Source: Vanessa cardui (taxonomy: Eukaryota; Arthropoda; Insecta; Lepidoptera; Nymphalidae). From it: DNA of 64,000 nt. Made by a program: the position numbers and the translations under genes. Numbering within the stretch: the stretch's first letter is position 1; each line of letters starts with the position of its first letter. Location of the stretch: assembly GCF_905220365.1 (NCBI RefSeq), contig NC_061129.1, positions 12,524,803-12,588,802 on the forward strand. Reading direction: 5' to 3'. Of the stretch, positions 12,101 through 22,339 are shown one piece after another. The notes beneath the pieces were generated by a model. It was given only the letters and a program-made list of their open reading frames with translations, was not told where the DNA came from and made no database searches.

Positions 12101-14277
12101 AAGTAAACCGCTGTAGGATTTTTTATTTCTTTTGTAGGTACTTCTTCCATATGACCGAGTTGTAAATATTCTGAAATGACATGAGTGTATTCAGACTTCA
12201 AATGTGGTGATTTAATAAATCTTCTTTCTAACATTAGAAATCTTTTCAATGCAATCTCACGTGAATTTCCATATTTACAGCTCGGATCAGCTTCCTTAAA
12301 TGGTAGTTTGACAATATACCTGCCAAAATCATCGCGTTTGGTTGTTTCTTGAAATATCTCTTCACATCTTTTTTCATCCGGAGTTAATTGTTTCTCCAGC
12401 GTGAAATTATCCGATTCTAGTTCCCAAAATTGTTTAAGGTTAAACTCTTCGTTAGTTATGTTGGTATGCAAACTTGCGATAGTACAGGAAGTATTGGTTT
12501 CACTATCACAACTAGCTTGTCCCGATAAAATCCAACCCAGTCTGGTATTTTGTGCAATTGGTGTTCCAGGTGGGCCTCTCATCAATCCTTCAGTTATAAT
12601 CTGACAGTAGACTTCAGCGCCAAGTAAAAGATCGATTTTATTTGGTATATTAAACATTGGATCCGCTAACTTCAAAACTGGTAAAGTTGGCCACAGTTGG
12701 ACCTTGAGTTTTCTTACAGGGAGAAATGAAGTTAGTTTACTTAGAACAAGTGCTTTAACTTGTATGGTAAAAGTAGGGTCGTGGAGCGATTGAAGCTTTA
12801 TAAATACTACGTATTTGGAATTAAGTGAGGAAGTTTCCTCACCCCCCACTCCAGTGATAACACTATTACATTTTGTTTTCTTAAGCCCAAGCAACTGAGC
12901 TGCAGACTCCGTAATAAATGATGCCTGCGATCCCTGGTCTAATAAAGACCTTAATGTAAAGTGCGACCCATTGCTAGATACAGCGTTCACTAAAGCTGTT
13001 GCCAATACAACTTGACAGTTAGTATTAGATAAACAAGTGGTAATGTTGTTGATGTTGGTCTCGTCTTTTGGTGTTTCGTTAACTAACATATTGGTACTGG
13101 TGTTATCAATTGTTGCTTCATGCAGCAAGGAATGATGTTTCCGTTTACAAATTCTACAACGCGTGGGCAAACGACACGATGTTACAGAATGATTAGCTCC
13201 TAAGCAATTGAAACACAAACCTGATTTTTGCACGAAGTTACGTCGTGATGGCAAGTTTTCATTGGCAAACTCTTTGCAAGTCCCGAGCTTGTGATTTGTG
13301 TCAGAACAATATATACATAATGACATTTTATTTCTACTGACATTATTGACAACATGATGAGACTTAGTGACATTACTTTTTGTAAATTTACTACATAAAA
13401 ATTCAAGCGACCTGAATCTATGCTCTATAAATTCTAAAAATTGTTTTAATGTTGGCAATTCATTATTAAAACTACAAACCTTAGCTTCCCACTGCTTGCG
13501 AGATTCATTATCTAATTTAGAACACAATATGTAAATTACAATGAGATCCCAACTGTCTACATTAACACCTTCATTTTTTAAACCATTAAGACATTCGTTA
13601 CTAGTATCAAAAAGCTCTTTTAAACAGTTAGATGATTCAGTTGTTACAGTTTTTTGACTAAAGAATCTTTTAAAAATGCAATCAGTTATAAATTTCTTAT
13701 TATTAAATCTATGTTCTAAAGTATTCCAACAAGTTAGATAGTTTTCACTGGTAACCGGTAGATGTCGCAACAGTTGCTCAGCTTCACCTGTTAGATAACT
13801 CTTCAAATAATGGAGCTTCTGTACGTCATCCAACGAATTATTCTTGTGTACAAGAGACAGGAACAGATCTCGGAAGGTAGTCCACTGAGAGTAATGACCA
13901 GAGAATGTAGGTATAGAGATTCTAGGTAACTTCACGCAATTCTGGTTACCGTCAGCTTTCACACAATCTGAAGTGGTTGTATTGATATGATAGTATAGAT
14001 GATCCTTCATTGCTGTTTTATAATCTGTATACAAATCTTCACCCTTACTATACATATTACTTGTGTTGTACTCCGACTTCATATACTCTTCCTTCTTAGA
14101 CTCAACAATTAATTTACGATGTGTTTCTTCAAATGAAAACCATTGCTTTTCTAAAGATTCCAATCTTGTTTCAATGTAGCTCATTGTAATTCTATCTTTT
14201 GGAGATTTCTTAAAGTTTATATAGCTTCTTTCTATTTTTTGAATAATGTCATCTTGTAATCTGATCCAGGCATCCAT
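9136..14277 (-). CDS. BEL/Pao gag-pol polyprotein, intact
   Basis: A single 1713-residue frame encodes the capsid and replication enzymes of the retrotransposon. Residues about 115-290 resemble the gag-like region of BEL/Pao proteins. Two CCHC-like knuckles lie at 321-334 and 355-368, with a third Cys/His cluster at 374-386. The aspartic protease motif LLDQGSQ is at 445-451. Reverse transcriptase spans about 735-900, with catalytic D788 and YMDD at 864-867. An RNase H-like region spans about 1035-1165 (D1043, D1117, D1163). The integrase has an HHCC zinc motif (H1346, H1351, C1381, C1384) and a DDE core (D1416, D1482, E1535), followed by the C-terminal domain usual in BEL integrases to the end. 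The start chosen is the first ATG after the leader (context AAAATGG). No stop or frameshift was seen. Gag and pol share one frame, as is usual for this superfamily. Confidence 0.95.
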   Translation of the reverse strand: MDAWIRLQDDIIQKIERSYINFKKSPKDRITMSYIETRLESLEKQWFSFEETHRKLIVESKKEEYMKSEYNTSNMYSKGEDLYTDYKTAMKDHLYYHINTTTSDCVKADGNQNCVKLPRISIPTFSGHYSQWTTFRDLFLSLVHKNNSLDDVQKLHYLKSYLTGEAEQLLRHLPVTSENYLTCWNTLEHRFNNKKFITDCIFKRFFSQKTVTTESSNCLKELFDTSNECLNGLKNEGVNVDSWDLIVIYILCSKLDNESRKQWEAKVCSFNNELPTLKQFLEFIEHRFRSLEFLCSKFTKSNVTKSHHVVNNVSRNKMSLCIYCSDTNHKLGTCKEFANENLPSRRNFVQKSGLCFNCLGANHSVTSCRLPTRCRICKRKHHSLLHEATIDNTSTNMLVNETPKDETNINNITTCLSNTNCQVVLATALVNAVSSNGSHFTLRSLLDQGSQASFITESAAQLLGLKKTKCNSVITGVGGEETSSLNSKYVVFIKLQSLHDPTFTIQVKALVLSKLTSFLPVRKLKVQLWPTLPVLKLADPMFNIPNKIDLLLGAEVYCQIITEGLMRGPPGTPIAQNTRLGWILSGQASCDSETNTSCTIASLHTNITNEEFNLKQFWELESDNFTLEKQLTPDEKRCEEIFQETTKRDDFGRYIVKLPFKEADPSCKYGNSREIALKRFLMLERRFIKSPHLKSEYTHVISEYLQLGHMEEVPTKEIKNPTAVYLPYHEVVREDKKTTKFRIVFNASNRDNNGVSLNSNLLVGPTLQSDLRHILMRWRLHPICLTADIVKMYRQIKVTKQDADYQRLLWRENNTQEIRHLRLVRVTFGTASAPYLAVRTLHQVAYDEGNQFQLAASRVFHDFYMDDLLTGCQTVAEGKQIFLEMNKLLEKGGFELQKWSSNNDELLNEISKGNKATTSNIELKNDEVVKILGLTWNRRTDNFEYSVQLPPISRPVTKRKIISDIGKLFDPMGWLSPAIIKAKIIIQKLWLSGIDWDDELPSKLLNEWTQYREKLIELTKFRIPRWINFSEINNTTELHGFCDASNEAYAAVVYMRIVDDIGNVNVHLLTAKTRVAPIKQISIPRLELCGAVLLAKLLQEVSAVLKISTTCIHAWTDSTVVLAWLSDHPSRWKTFVANRVSEILNILNRDQWSHVSSGDNPADCASRGLNPSEIAEFQQWKSGPAWLKNRSIKFDRTSSIDTNLEEKANRVYCVIEQNQLELWTKFSSLRKLVRVLAYCRRFIKKLKLLISQFPVWLTSDELNESLNICIKQCQAVNFQRELKDIKDNNKVFKKSKLTSLNPFLDEAGILRVGGRLEQAEIKTDTKHPIILPSKSHLTNLILAETHMNTLHGGPQLMLNYLRSKYWVLDAKNRVKMVVRNCVVCARHAALTRNQLMGQLPPVRVTPIRAFYRSGVDYAGPIQIRTSKGRGMRSYKGYICLFVCMATRAIHLEAVSDLTSQSFIAAFKRFVARRGHCADLYSDNGTNFVGAARELRILFAQEKSTLTKDIAEALANNGTTWHFIPPHSPHFGGLWEAGIKSTKHHLRRVIGNATLTFEELTTLLYQIEACLNSRPLSQISSNSQDPIPLTPAHFLIGEPIKLVPEKNYELSSISSLKRWQLTQKMLQHFWRRWSREYLTQFVHRYKWANKNPEPEIGNLVLVKEDDLPPAKWLLGRIIEKHPGLDDITRVVTLKCKGVLLKRPVTKICVLPITQ

Positions 14278-14679
14278 TTTATTTTTTCAAGAAAATTTCT
14301 TTGACAGTTAAAATTTGCTAAGATAAAATTGCTCTAGTTTTTTCTAAGTCTAAAATTAGCAAATTATTCTAAGTTCAATTTTCACGTTTTTTTTTTAAGC
14401 CCAAAATTAATAAATTATTCTAAGTTCACTTTTTACGTTTTTTCGAAGTGCAATATTCACAAATAATTGTAAATGTTTGAAAGATTGACTTAGACGAAAT
14501 TTAACATGGATTCCTCGGACGTCACGATAAGTCAAATTTTTCTAAGTCCCAATTCACTATGCTTGCTTGATTGTACACTACTTTATTATAAGTTACTTAC
14601 AGTTTGTTCTTCTATGACACAATCACATTCACTTAACTGCCATTTTTATATTGACACTTCATCCGACTCGATGCGACCA
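14278..14679 (-). promoter_or_regulatory. BEL/Pao 5' leader with primer-binding site and tandem repeat
   Basis: This is the untranslated region between the 5' LTR and gag-pol. On the minus strand the bases adjoining the LTR read TGGTCGCATCGAGTCGG, starting with the TGG expected of a tRNA primer-binding site. I could not assign the tRNA. Between 14337 and about 14475 there are roughly 2.6 copies of a ~51-bp degenerate tandem unit containing AAATTATTCTAAGTTCA. Confidence 0.7.
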
Positions 14680-14831
14680 TGAATAAAACACCACTCGTTT
14701 CCAAGACAAAGACAGTTTATTAATTTGTATTTTCCAGTATTATATATTTTCCTTTGACAAAGGATATCGCGATTTAGAAAATTAAACTTTTTGAACAGCG
14801 ACATCTATTGACACATGTTTAAAATTATACA
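14680..14831 (-). repeat. 5' LTR of BEL/Pao element
   Basis: Upstream LTR relative to minus-strand transcription; it appears identical over all 152 bp to the copy at 8779-8930. Confidence 0.9.
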
Positions 14832-14836
14832 AATAT
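14832..14836. repeat. 5-bp target duplication of the BEL/Pao element (right)
   Basis: AATAT, matching 8774-8778. Confidence 0.85.
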
Positions 14837-14880
14837 TAATAATATTTGGATTTATTCTTTATTGATAAATAAATGCAAAC

Positions 14881-14930
14881 CTTTTCTTTTAAAAATTTAA
14901 ATACTATTATTTAAATTTTTAAAAGAAAAG
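14881..14930. repeat. Perfect 22-bp inverted repeat
   Basis: Arms 14881-14902 and 14909-14930 are perfectly complementary around the 6-nt loop ACTATT. The arm begins CTTTTCTTTTAAAAATTTAA. It lies 44 bp outside the BEL target duplication. Function unknown. Confidence 0.75.
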
Positions 14931-14936
14931 TGTAAT

Positions 14937-15929
14937 CAATAAAACCATAAAGTTTTTATAGCTTGATATACATATTTATAAATTACGAATTCCTTCACTT
15001 AAAATGAAACTGCGGCAATAAAAAGTGAATTTAGATTTTTATGTTTGTATGCCACAGTATGAGTAAAAATATATTATATCTAAGTCTTGGATAGACATAT
15101 ATCTATAGCCTCAGCTTCAATTTGTGTTATATGTTTTCCAGGACGATTGGCGGTCAGCGGACGTCGAGATAGGATATTGTGTGGTCGGAGAATGAACGAA
15201 ATTGCACGAAAATTCAACGTTCAATTTGACTCGTTTTGACCTTTTTGAATGAATTTAAAAGCTTAAATTTGACGAGCCGTGAAATTATCTGTTTTTAAAA
15301 ATTTTATTGCACGTTCCTGGATACATATTTTTGTGTAGAGAATGTAAATTTATTTTTAGTCACATTAAATTTATTCTATTTTAAAAATCATAAAGACAAC
15401 AAAACAATCAAGGTCATCTAATCTTAAATATTTTTACGGATTTATTTGAATTTTACTGTCAAATATTTCAATGGATTTTCTTCGCGTAAAATAGTTTTTG
15501 TAATAGAACGTGTACCTCTAAAAGTCACGTGTTAATACTAAATGGGATGAACCCATCGCGCTTTGTATTCGAAAGAGTTTTAACGAAGATAAATGATCGC
15601 ATGTCAGTTGCGATTTTTATTGAGTCATGATTTGAGATCGTAAATAATTTATTTCGTATTGAATTACGTCAAGCGCGGTCTGTTCGAGGGTCGTGAAATT
15701 TTATGTAGCTATCTGATTCGCGTGAAACGAAATGTCCTACGAGTATATCGTTTCGTTGTGCTTCCATGACGAGATTGAAATCAAAAGGCTGACTAAGGCC
15801 CTGAAATTTAAATTTTATCGAATATCATGTATCGTATTTTATTTTAGAGAAGACTTTTGAAGTGATATAATAATAAAAATTCGTCTATAAAGAAAATGAT
15901 GGACTTTAAGTATTCGGTTATATTTCTAA
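14937..15929. other. Unique-looking DNA, no gene recognised
   Basis: Contains a GC-richer patch near 15140-15200 with no usable frame. I see no repeat family here. Confidence 0.35.
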
Positions 15930-16197
15930 CTAGCAACCCGCCCCGGCTTCGCACGGCTGCAATACTGATACTAAATACACTAAGGAATTTCAAACTTACG
16001 ACATCACATTGCAAACTTATCAAATTATCAGTGTTTCTTTACTATATTGTTCATGTATTATATACACAAACGGTTCCCTTGAATCACACTATCTATTAAA
16101 AAAACTGCATCAAAATCCGTTTCGTAGTTTTAAAGATTTAAGCGTACAAAGGGACATAGGGACAGAAAAAACGACTTTGTTTTATACTATGTAAAGA
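15930..16197 (-). mobile_element. Non-autonomous Helitron-like element, family H2
   Basis: On the minus strand it begins TCTTTACATAGTATAAAACA and ends GCCGGGGCGGGTTGCTAG, with A before and T after, as expected for Helitrons. Copies or pieces occur at 33600-33712, 48386-48650, 52322-52595, 53570-53632 and 58146-59581. At 268 bp it has no coding capacity. Confidence 0.7.
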
Positions 16198-16537
16198 TGA
16201 AATTTTAGTTTTTTAATATTATTATTTAATTACAGAAAAAAATATGTTCATATCTATTAAAATATTAATCGAACAGATTGATATAATTAGATATCAAACT
16301 CACATAATATTTACATAGGTGTGGTACTTTTCAACTTGGTACGTTACTTCTCTTCGTAAGCAATGATATTATCTGAACGAACATTTTTAAATAAGATGTA
16401 ACTATTAATTCAAGAAATGCTTTTCACAAATACGGCCGTATTAATATGACATCGCAAATGTTAAAATTGAAGTTTATAAAAACCTGTGTTCACGCTGCTT
16501 ACGTCTTAAAACTAAAAATTGTCAAACGTGTCAAAAA

Positions 16538-16598
16538 TACTAAAGTTATTAATTTCGGTATAAACATAGTAAATATCCCGAAATTAATAACTTTAGTA
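16538..16598. repeat. Palindrome with 21-bp arms, mini-MITE-like
   Basis: Arms 16538-16558 and 16578-16598 are perfectly complementary (TACTAAAGTTATTAATTTCG...). The arm resembles the terminal repeat, and the bases just outside it, of the longer inverted-repeat element at 57894-58122, so this may be an internally deleted relative. Confidence 0.55.
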
Positions 16599-16599
16599 A

Positions 16600-18299
16600 T
16601 AAAAATAATCATGTTAATTTAAAATCTTATAATGTCCAAAATAGATCAGTCAATCTACGATGCAAATGAGGTCGTCTATACAGATCTAATCAAAGACAAA
16701 ATAAAATATACTTTGTTCGTCGTCATTTAACTATTTATATTAAGAAAAGCTACCACCATTTCGGGATGCAGATTCTACAAAGTAACTGCAAGTCTATTGC
16801 TGACGTTAACATTTTACGATTCAACAGATAAGAAAATTTCTGCTTTAATTACTCGACTTGTTCACCCTTCTTACAAGAGAATTATGATAAAATGTAGCTG
16901 TTGAATGTACTCTGAGCTTATCAAATTCCTGTGTTCAACCTTATCAGCAATATGTACGGATTCATAGTTTTGTTTGCGGCAAAATAATTCAAAATAACTT
17001 TTATACGTGTTCAGAAAGTATAATGAATATTTAAAGTAATTAGTAACTAGACTATGATAACAATTTTATTCTAGTAATATTTTTGAGCAAAAACGCTTGC
17101 AAGCTCGTTCGAGTCCGCGTCATTTTTTACAATCTTAAATGTCAAAGACCACTAGTTTGCATTCAAAATTCACAAAGAAAATCGGTAAGACTTAGTAATT
17201 TTGAATAGAAAGTTACAAAGATCATATACCTAAGTTATATCAGTAATGATTGTATACCTAAGTTCAAATTTTATCAGTATGAATTTTAAAAAGATGTCTC
17301 ATTAATACTGTTTAAAATTAGAATTTAATGTGATCGCGTATAAATGGACATAACTACATCTTAATTATGAACAATATATGCTCAAAAAATCAAAATATAT
17401 ATTCTCAAGACGAGCATTTTTGAATCGTAAAGTTTGTAAAGCTACCTTGTTTAAGTTTTGTCTAATATAATATGTATAACGTGTAATATGAGTCTGAAAT
17501 CTACGACTTCAAATGTGTATTTATATAAATAACATATTATGATGGCGACTGGTAATAAAAAACATGCAGCACAGTAATATAAAATAAAATACACATACAA
17601 CACAACAAAAACCACCAACGGCTGAGACTACATGTCTGTCCACCACACCAATTATCAATTATTTATTTTAAAAAATCCTTATTTTTTTACAAATTAGACT
17701 AAGATTATCATTACATAGTTTAAAACAAAGTCATAGATTATACGAGTATATTATTTTACATATTTAAAATGCGGGAACTAAGCAGTTTGTATATGCTAAG
17801 AACTGTATATTTTGTAGTATATTTACATAGTGTCAATATTGCACCCGTGCAAATCCGGTCGCTGTTGTTATATTGTTATTACATATAATGTAATTTAACA
17901 CAGTACCAAAAAAGTTTTGTAATAAAAATATGCATAAACATAGTAATTCAATTGTTCTTTATTACTTTAATAATATAATGTAATCGGAACGAATATAAGG
18001 AAGTATTTCAATAATGATTTTATTTAATATTATATAATTCATATATTATTAGCGGAAAATAAAGTTTATGTGAAGGAAGCGAAGATGCCGCGGTATTCAT
18101 ATGGGCACCGATGACGTCCTTTATGAGAGTTTTATGGTTCGGTAATAAAAATGAATCGTACAGTCACGTCATAATATAATATGAAAATTTCACGACTAAT
18201 AAATTTCCTCAATTACTATGATTACGTAAATGTTTTATTAGCGTTGATAAATTTAACATGAAGACGATTGAATACTTAAAGTAAGTAAATTAAAGTCAC
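16600..18299. other. AT-rich stretch, nothing recognised
   Basis: A short string at about 16745-16785 recalls the 3' region of the LINE at 37166 (GCTACCACC...GATTCTAC). Otherwise no repeat or gene was identified. Confidence 0.35.
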
Positions 18300-18592
18300 G
18301 GCCTGTAAATTACCCACTGCTGGGATAAGGCCTCCTCTTCCATTAAGGATAGGGTTTGGAACATATTCCACCACGCTGTTCCAATGAGGGTTGGTGGAAC
18401 GCACATGTGGCAGAATTTTGATGAAATTAGACACACGCAGGTTTCCTCACGATGCTTTCCTACACCGACGAGCACGAGATGAATTATAAACACAAATTAA
18501 GCACATATATAAATAGTGGTGCTTGCCTGTGTTTTTACCCGAAATCATCGGTTAAGATGCACGCGCTCTAACCACTGGGCCATCTCAGCTCA
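18300..18592 (-). repeat. SINE family A (copy 2), near full length
   Basis: Carries the tRNA-like head (minus strand GAGATGGCCCAGTGGTTAGA) and the conserved tail at the left edge (GCCTGTAAATTACCCACTGC on the plus strand). About 293 bp. Confidence 0.8.
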
Positions 18593-18740
18593 CACATATA
18601 ATATATGGTATAGCAATATAATATCTTCATTGCAATTTTAGTAGATGGAATACTTGGAAATATTTAATTTATATGATACGCCAAATCACGTACGTTTATA
18701 GGTTAGATAAAACACACCATTATGGGAGATGTTATAAGTT

Positions 18741-20127
18741 TTTTTTTTTAGGTTAGGTTGGCGGACGAGCATATAGGCCACCTGATGGGTTTTGAAGAGT
18801 GAGTGAGCCAGTGTAATTACAGGCACAAGGTGTGCACATCTCACTCAGCACACCTCATCTCACTCATCGAATATTTACCCTACAAACCGGAACACAACAA
18901 TACTGAGCACTGTTATTTGGCGGTAGTGTTGCCCAAATTCAGTCTTGGTCTTGCAGTCTTGGTCATGTTCTTGCGTTTTTGCAAGACCAAGACCAAGAAC
19001 AAGACCGCATATTTTTAGCAAGACCAAGACCAAGACTGACCGTGCAAGACTTGAGCAAGAACAAGACATAGCCTGCAGGACTCTTCCGTCTTGCAGCTAG
19101 GACTTAGCGCTATTTCACGGAGTGGTTAGGTGTAACAGTTCGGTGTATGGGTACGCTTAGGAATTCTATGAGACGCAAAAAAATGTATCAAAGAATATGA
19201 AAAACTGGACCTATGCGCATTACGACTAATACCATAAACATACCTACAAAGCGAATAAAAAAATATCCATTAAAATCAAACTGAGTGCATGCATAGTTAT
19301 GTTTTAATCATCGGCACTTTGATAATGCGGCATCCAAGGTTTTGTACTTACTTCTCAAAGAAATTTTGCCGTTTTTCGGAAGTACATGGTTATGATACAC
19401 GCGCCAGCGGCTTCTTTTAAAATCATATACAACAATCGTCGCCGCAGCGCCGAAATCACAAAATTTGACACTATTTTATGGCCGCCACAGGGCGTAGGTA
19501 TACTCGTGCAAAATAATTTCGAACTTTAAGAGTACCTACAGGTGTTCCAAAGAATAAATAAATTTTAGTGTGCTTAGAATGAAAATGAATACATTATAAT
19601 GATCGTGCAAGTAGTATTATGATTACGATAAAATGGTAAGGATAGGTAGTAGATGTCATAATAATTTATTCTAGTAAGTATATATTATAATATTGATTAT
19701 ATGGTCTTAAACTAATTACTTAGGTACTAGGTATTATTGTACATTCAGTCATTATATTTCTTAAGTTTTGAAACGACATATAGGTCAGTTGATTTTTCAA
19801 ATTTCTTATCAAATCTTCAGTAATTTATTAATCTGCTTGATCTTTACTATGGCTATGTTAATTCAAGCTCACAATGTTCCAATTCTAATACGTTTTTCTA
19901 AGATTTAAAATAAACTTTAATAAATAGTAATAGACTAGGTAATTGCAAGACTTGCAAGACTCTTGCTGCAAGACCAAGACCAAGACGGGGAGTGCAAGAA
20001 CAAGACCAAGACTGGCTAAGTCTCGTCTTGTTCCTGCATTTGGGCAACACTATTTGGCGGTAGAATAACTGATGAGTGTGTGGTACCCACCCAGACGGGC
20101 TTGCACAAAGCCTTACCACCAAGTGAA
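18741..20127 (-). repeat. SINE family B copy split by a hAT element
   Basis: The SINE occupies 18741-18923 and resumes at 20053-20127. A T run at 18741-18750 represents its poly(A) tail on the minus strand. Internally, about 18791-18835 is inverted relative to the family order: GAGTGAGTGAGCCAGTGTAA is the complement of the segment normally found in the opposite sense. Confidence 0.7.
18924..20052. mobile_element. hAT-type non-autonomous transposon with CAAGAC-rich ends
   Basis: The 1129-bp element has terminal inverted repeats TAGTGTTGCCCAAAT and is flanked by a perfect 8-bp duplication TTTGGCGG (18916-18923 and 20053-20060). The size of the duplication and the TAGNGTTG-like terminus fit the hAT superfamily. 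No transposase frame is present. Both subterminal regions (about 18940-19100 and 19943-20035) are packed with CAAGAC/GTCTTG hexamers in both orientations, able to fold into hairpins. The insertion interrupts a SINE family B copy. Confidence 0.85.
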
Positions 20128-20148
20128 ATAATATGGTGTCAATCTACG

Positions 20149-20330
20149 TCTATATTAATATTATAAATGTGAAAGTAAACTCGGTTTGTATGACTGTCTG
20201 TCGCTCTTTCACGACCAAACCAATGAACCGAAATCTGATGAAATTTGGTGTGAAGCAATCATGAACTCCAAAAAAGGAATTTACTTTTAAAGCTCGTTTA
20301 CGTGAGCACATACTAAGATAGCCCCTAGCT
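20149..20330 (+). mobile_element. Helitron-like fragment
   Basis: Starts TCTATATTAATATTATAAAT followed by GTGAAAGTAAACTCGG, the same type of 5' end as the minus-strand copy at 1563-1763. No CTAG-terminated 3' end was found. Confidence 0.45.
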
Positions 20331-20479
20331 CTTATGACTTCTGTTATTATATATTTTTTTACAATAGACAGTTTAGATCAATGTATGTATATGTTTTATT
20401 TTTATTTAGATTTATATAAGTATATCCATATATTGTTGTATATTGTTATTTATTTATTAATCACCGCCTTCGTGCTTTT

Positions 20480-20570
20480 CTGATTAACCTAAAGGTTGTC
20501 TGGCAGAGAATGCCTTCAGTCATTAAGTCCGCCTTTTGTCCCATATATATATATATATATATATTTGGTG
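20480..20570 (+). repeat. LINE 3'-end-like fragment with AT microsatellite
   Basis: The segment ACCTAAAGGTTGTCTGGCAG...GCCTTCAGTCATTAAGTCCG looks like a 3' untranslated end of a non-LTR element; this is recalled from general familiarity, not verified. It ends in an AT dinucleotide run at 20543-20564. Confidence 0.4.
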
Positions 20571-22003
20571 ATCAATAAACAATTTTTAAAAAAAGGACAT
20601 TTTTTTGCCTAACACATGACACCCAAATACCTTAAACGTTGTAAATCAACTGACAATGTTTATACTATTATGTCTGATGTCGTATATTTCTATTTGGCAC
20701 TTGTCGAAATCAAGTCCATTCAAAATACACTTCATTCAAGTAAGCTTTAACACGCATATCGGCATAATTCTCTCATAGCATCATCGTCATCATAAACAAC
20801 GATAATGTTCCCCATTTGTTATATAAAAGAAATGTAAACATCAAATTTATTATATGTGAATTAGCGGTGCAAAATACGCTTAATTATTTAAACTCCATAA
20901 CATACAATAATATTGTTTTCTGAAATTTAATATTGAAATACTGAAACCTATCTAGTTGATTCGACTTGTATCAATAGCCTAATTGTTTCGGAAAATGAAT
21001 TTTTAGCCCAACGTCAATATGAATACATACATATACCTACTCTATGTACAAAATATTGAAATTATAAAGCTGTACAATGATTTTAAGATAAATATTGTGA
21101 GTGTGTATGTAATAAACAATAACTGTTTTAATTATAATTCTTTTATACGGAATTTTTTAACAAGTTAAAACCAGTTGATTCGAATATCCGTCGAATAGTG
21201 AAAAATACATCTTAAACTATACGGTTGGCTTAGCTACGCCATCTGTGGTACTGTGTCGGTACTATGTCAAGCCGGTAACAGAATAAAAGGTAAATTTATG
21301 ATTTTGTTTAAGGAAAATATATCTTCTACAGTTAAAATATTAATTACTTTTTAAAATAAAAATAAATTTTCTATGCTTCAATAGCCTTATTAAAACTGAT
21401 ATTATACTGTCGAAAATGTATCATCCATTGACTTTTTCATTCATTATATATATTTTAAATGTATATAAATAGTATAATATTTTAATGTTGTAATTTCAAT
21501 TTATTATTTAAGTAATATATTTTTTAAATCATATCAAACTGTTTTATACATATCTTTATGTAAATAAAAGTCTACGTATCATTAATGTTCCAAATTATAT
21601 TTCGAATATTAATACTTTATTAAGCTGAACATTTTATGTTGTCCGTAGGTGTGATATTTAAGAATTATTTCTTTAATCGCGAAACTGTAACGTTAAGAAA
21701 AATTAAATCCACTCTTATAATAACGTAACGGTTAAGTTATTATATCTTAATTATTATAAAAAGCTATCGTTGCAATCGACAATACGATTTGCCAAGTTCT
21801 TAATCTAATATAAAGCCTATTCAGTATTTGTCTCGGTTCCAATAAATGGATCTTAATTCGATCGAAAATTTAATGATCGAGTTAAAATGTATCCTATGAA
21901 GATTGCATTGGCTTCTTAATATAATTACTCCATCTTGTGAAAAAGTTAACCAAGGTCAGGATAGCTTCAAATACAATAAACCTGTTTGTTTTTTTTTTTT
22001 AAT
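20571..22003. other. AT-rich stretch, nothing recognised
   Basis: No motif-bearing frame and no repeat family identified. Confidence 0.4.
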
Positions 22004-22338
22004 GGCTAAGGTAACTGATTTTTTTTTTTGGTATAAGTTCGCGGACGAGCATATGGGCCACCTGATGGTAAGTGGTCACCATCTCCCATAGACAATGACG
22101 CTGTAAGAAATATTAACTATTCCTTACATCATCAATGTGCCACCAACCTTGGGAATTAAGATGTTATGTCCCTTGTGCCTGTAGTTACACTGACTCACTC
22201 ACCCTTCAAACCGGAACACAACAATACTGAGTACTGTTATTTGGCGGTAGAATAACTGATGAATGGGTGGTACCTACCCAGACGGGCTTGCACAAGGCAC
22301 AGGGCCTTGGCCTCCAAGCAAAGGCTAAGGCAACTGAT
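22004..22338 (-). repeat. SINE family B, best copy, with target duplication
   Basis: The body lies at 22020-22322 and is flanked by GGCTAAGGTAACTGAT (22004-22019) and GGCTAAGGCAACTGAT (22323-22338), a 16-bp duplication with one mismatch. The run of T at the left edge is the poly(A) tail of a minus-strand insertion. Duplication plus poly(A) supports retroposition. Diagnostic strings include GGACGAGCATATGGGCCACC and GGTACCTACCCAGACGGG. Confidence 0.75.
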
Positions 22339-22339
22339 A

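Larger units (their letters stand above)
8779..14831 (-). mobile_element. Complete BEL/Pao LTR retrotransposon
   Basis: The 6053-bp element is bounded by two 152-bp direct repeats that look identical base for base, each with TG...CA ends and flanked by the 5-bp duplication AATAT. It carries one long gag-pol frame on the minus strand with all expected domains. The order protease, reverse transcriptase, RNase H, integrase in one frame with short LTRs is typical of BEL/Pao. Identical LTRs and an uninterrupted frame indicate a recent insertion that may still be transposition-competent; that last point is inference. Confidence 0.95.
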
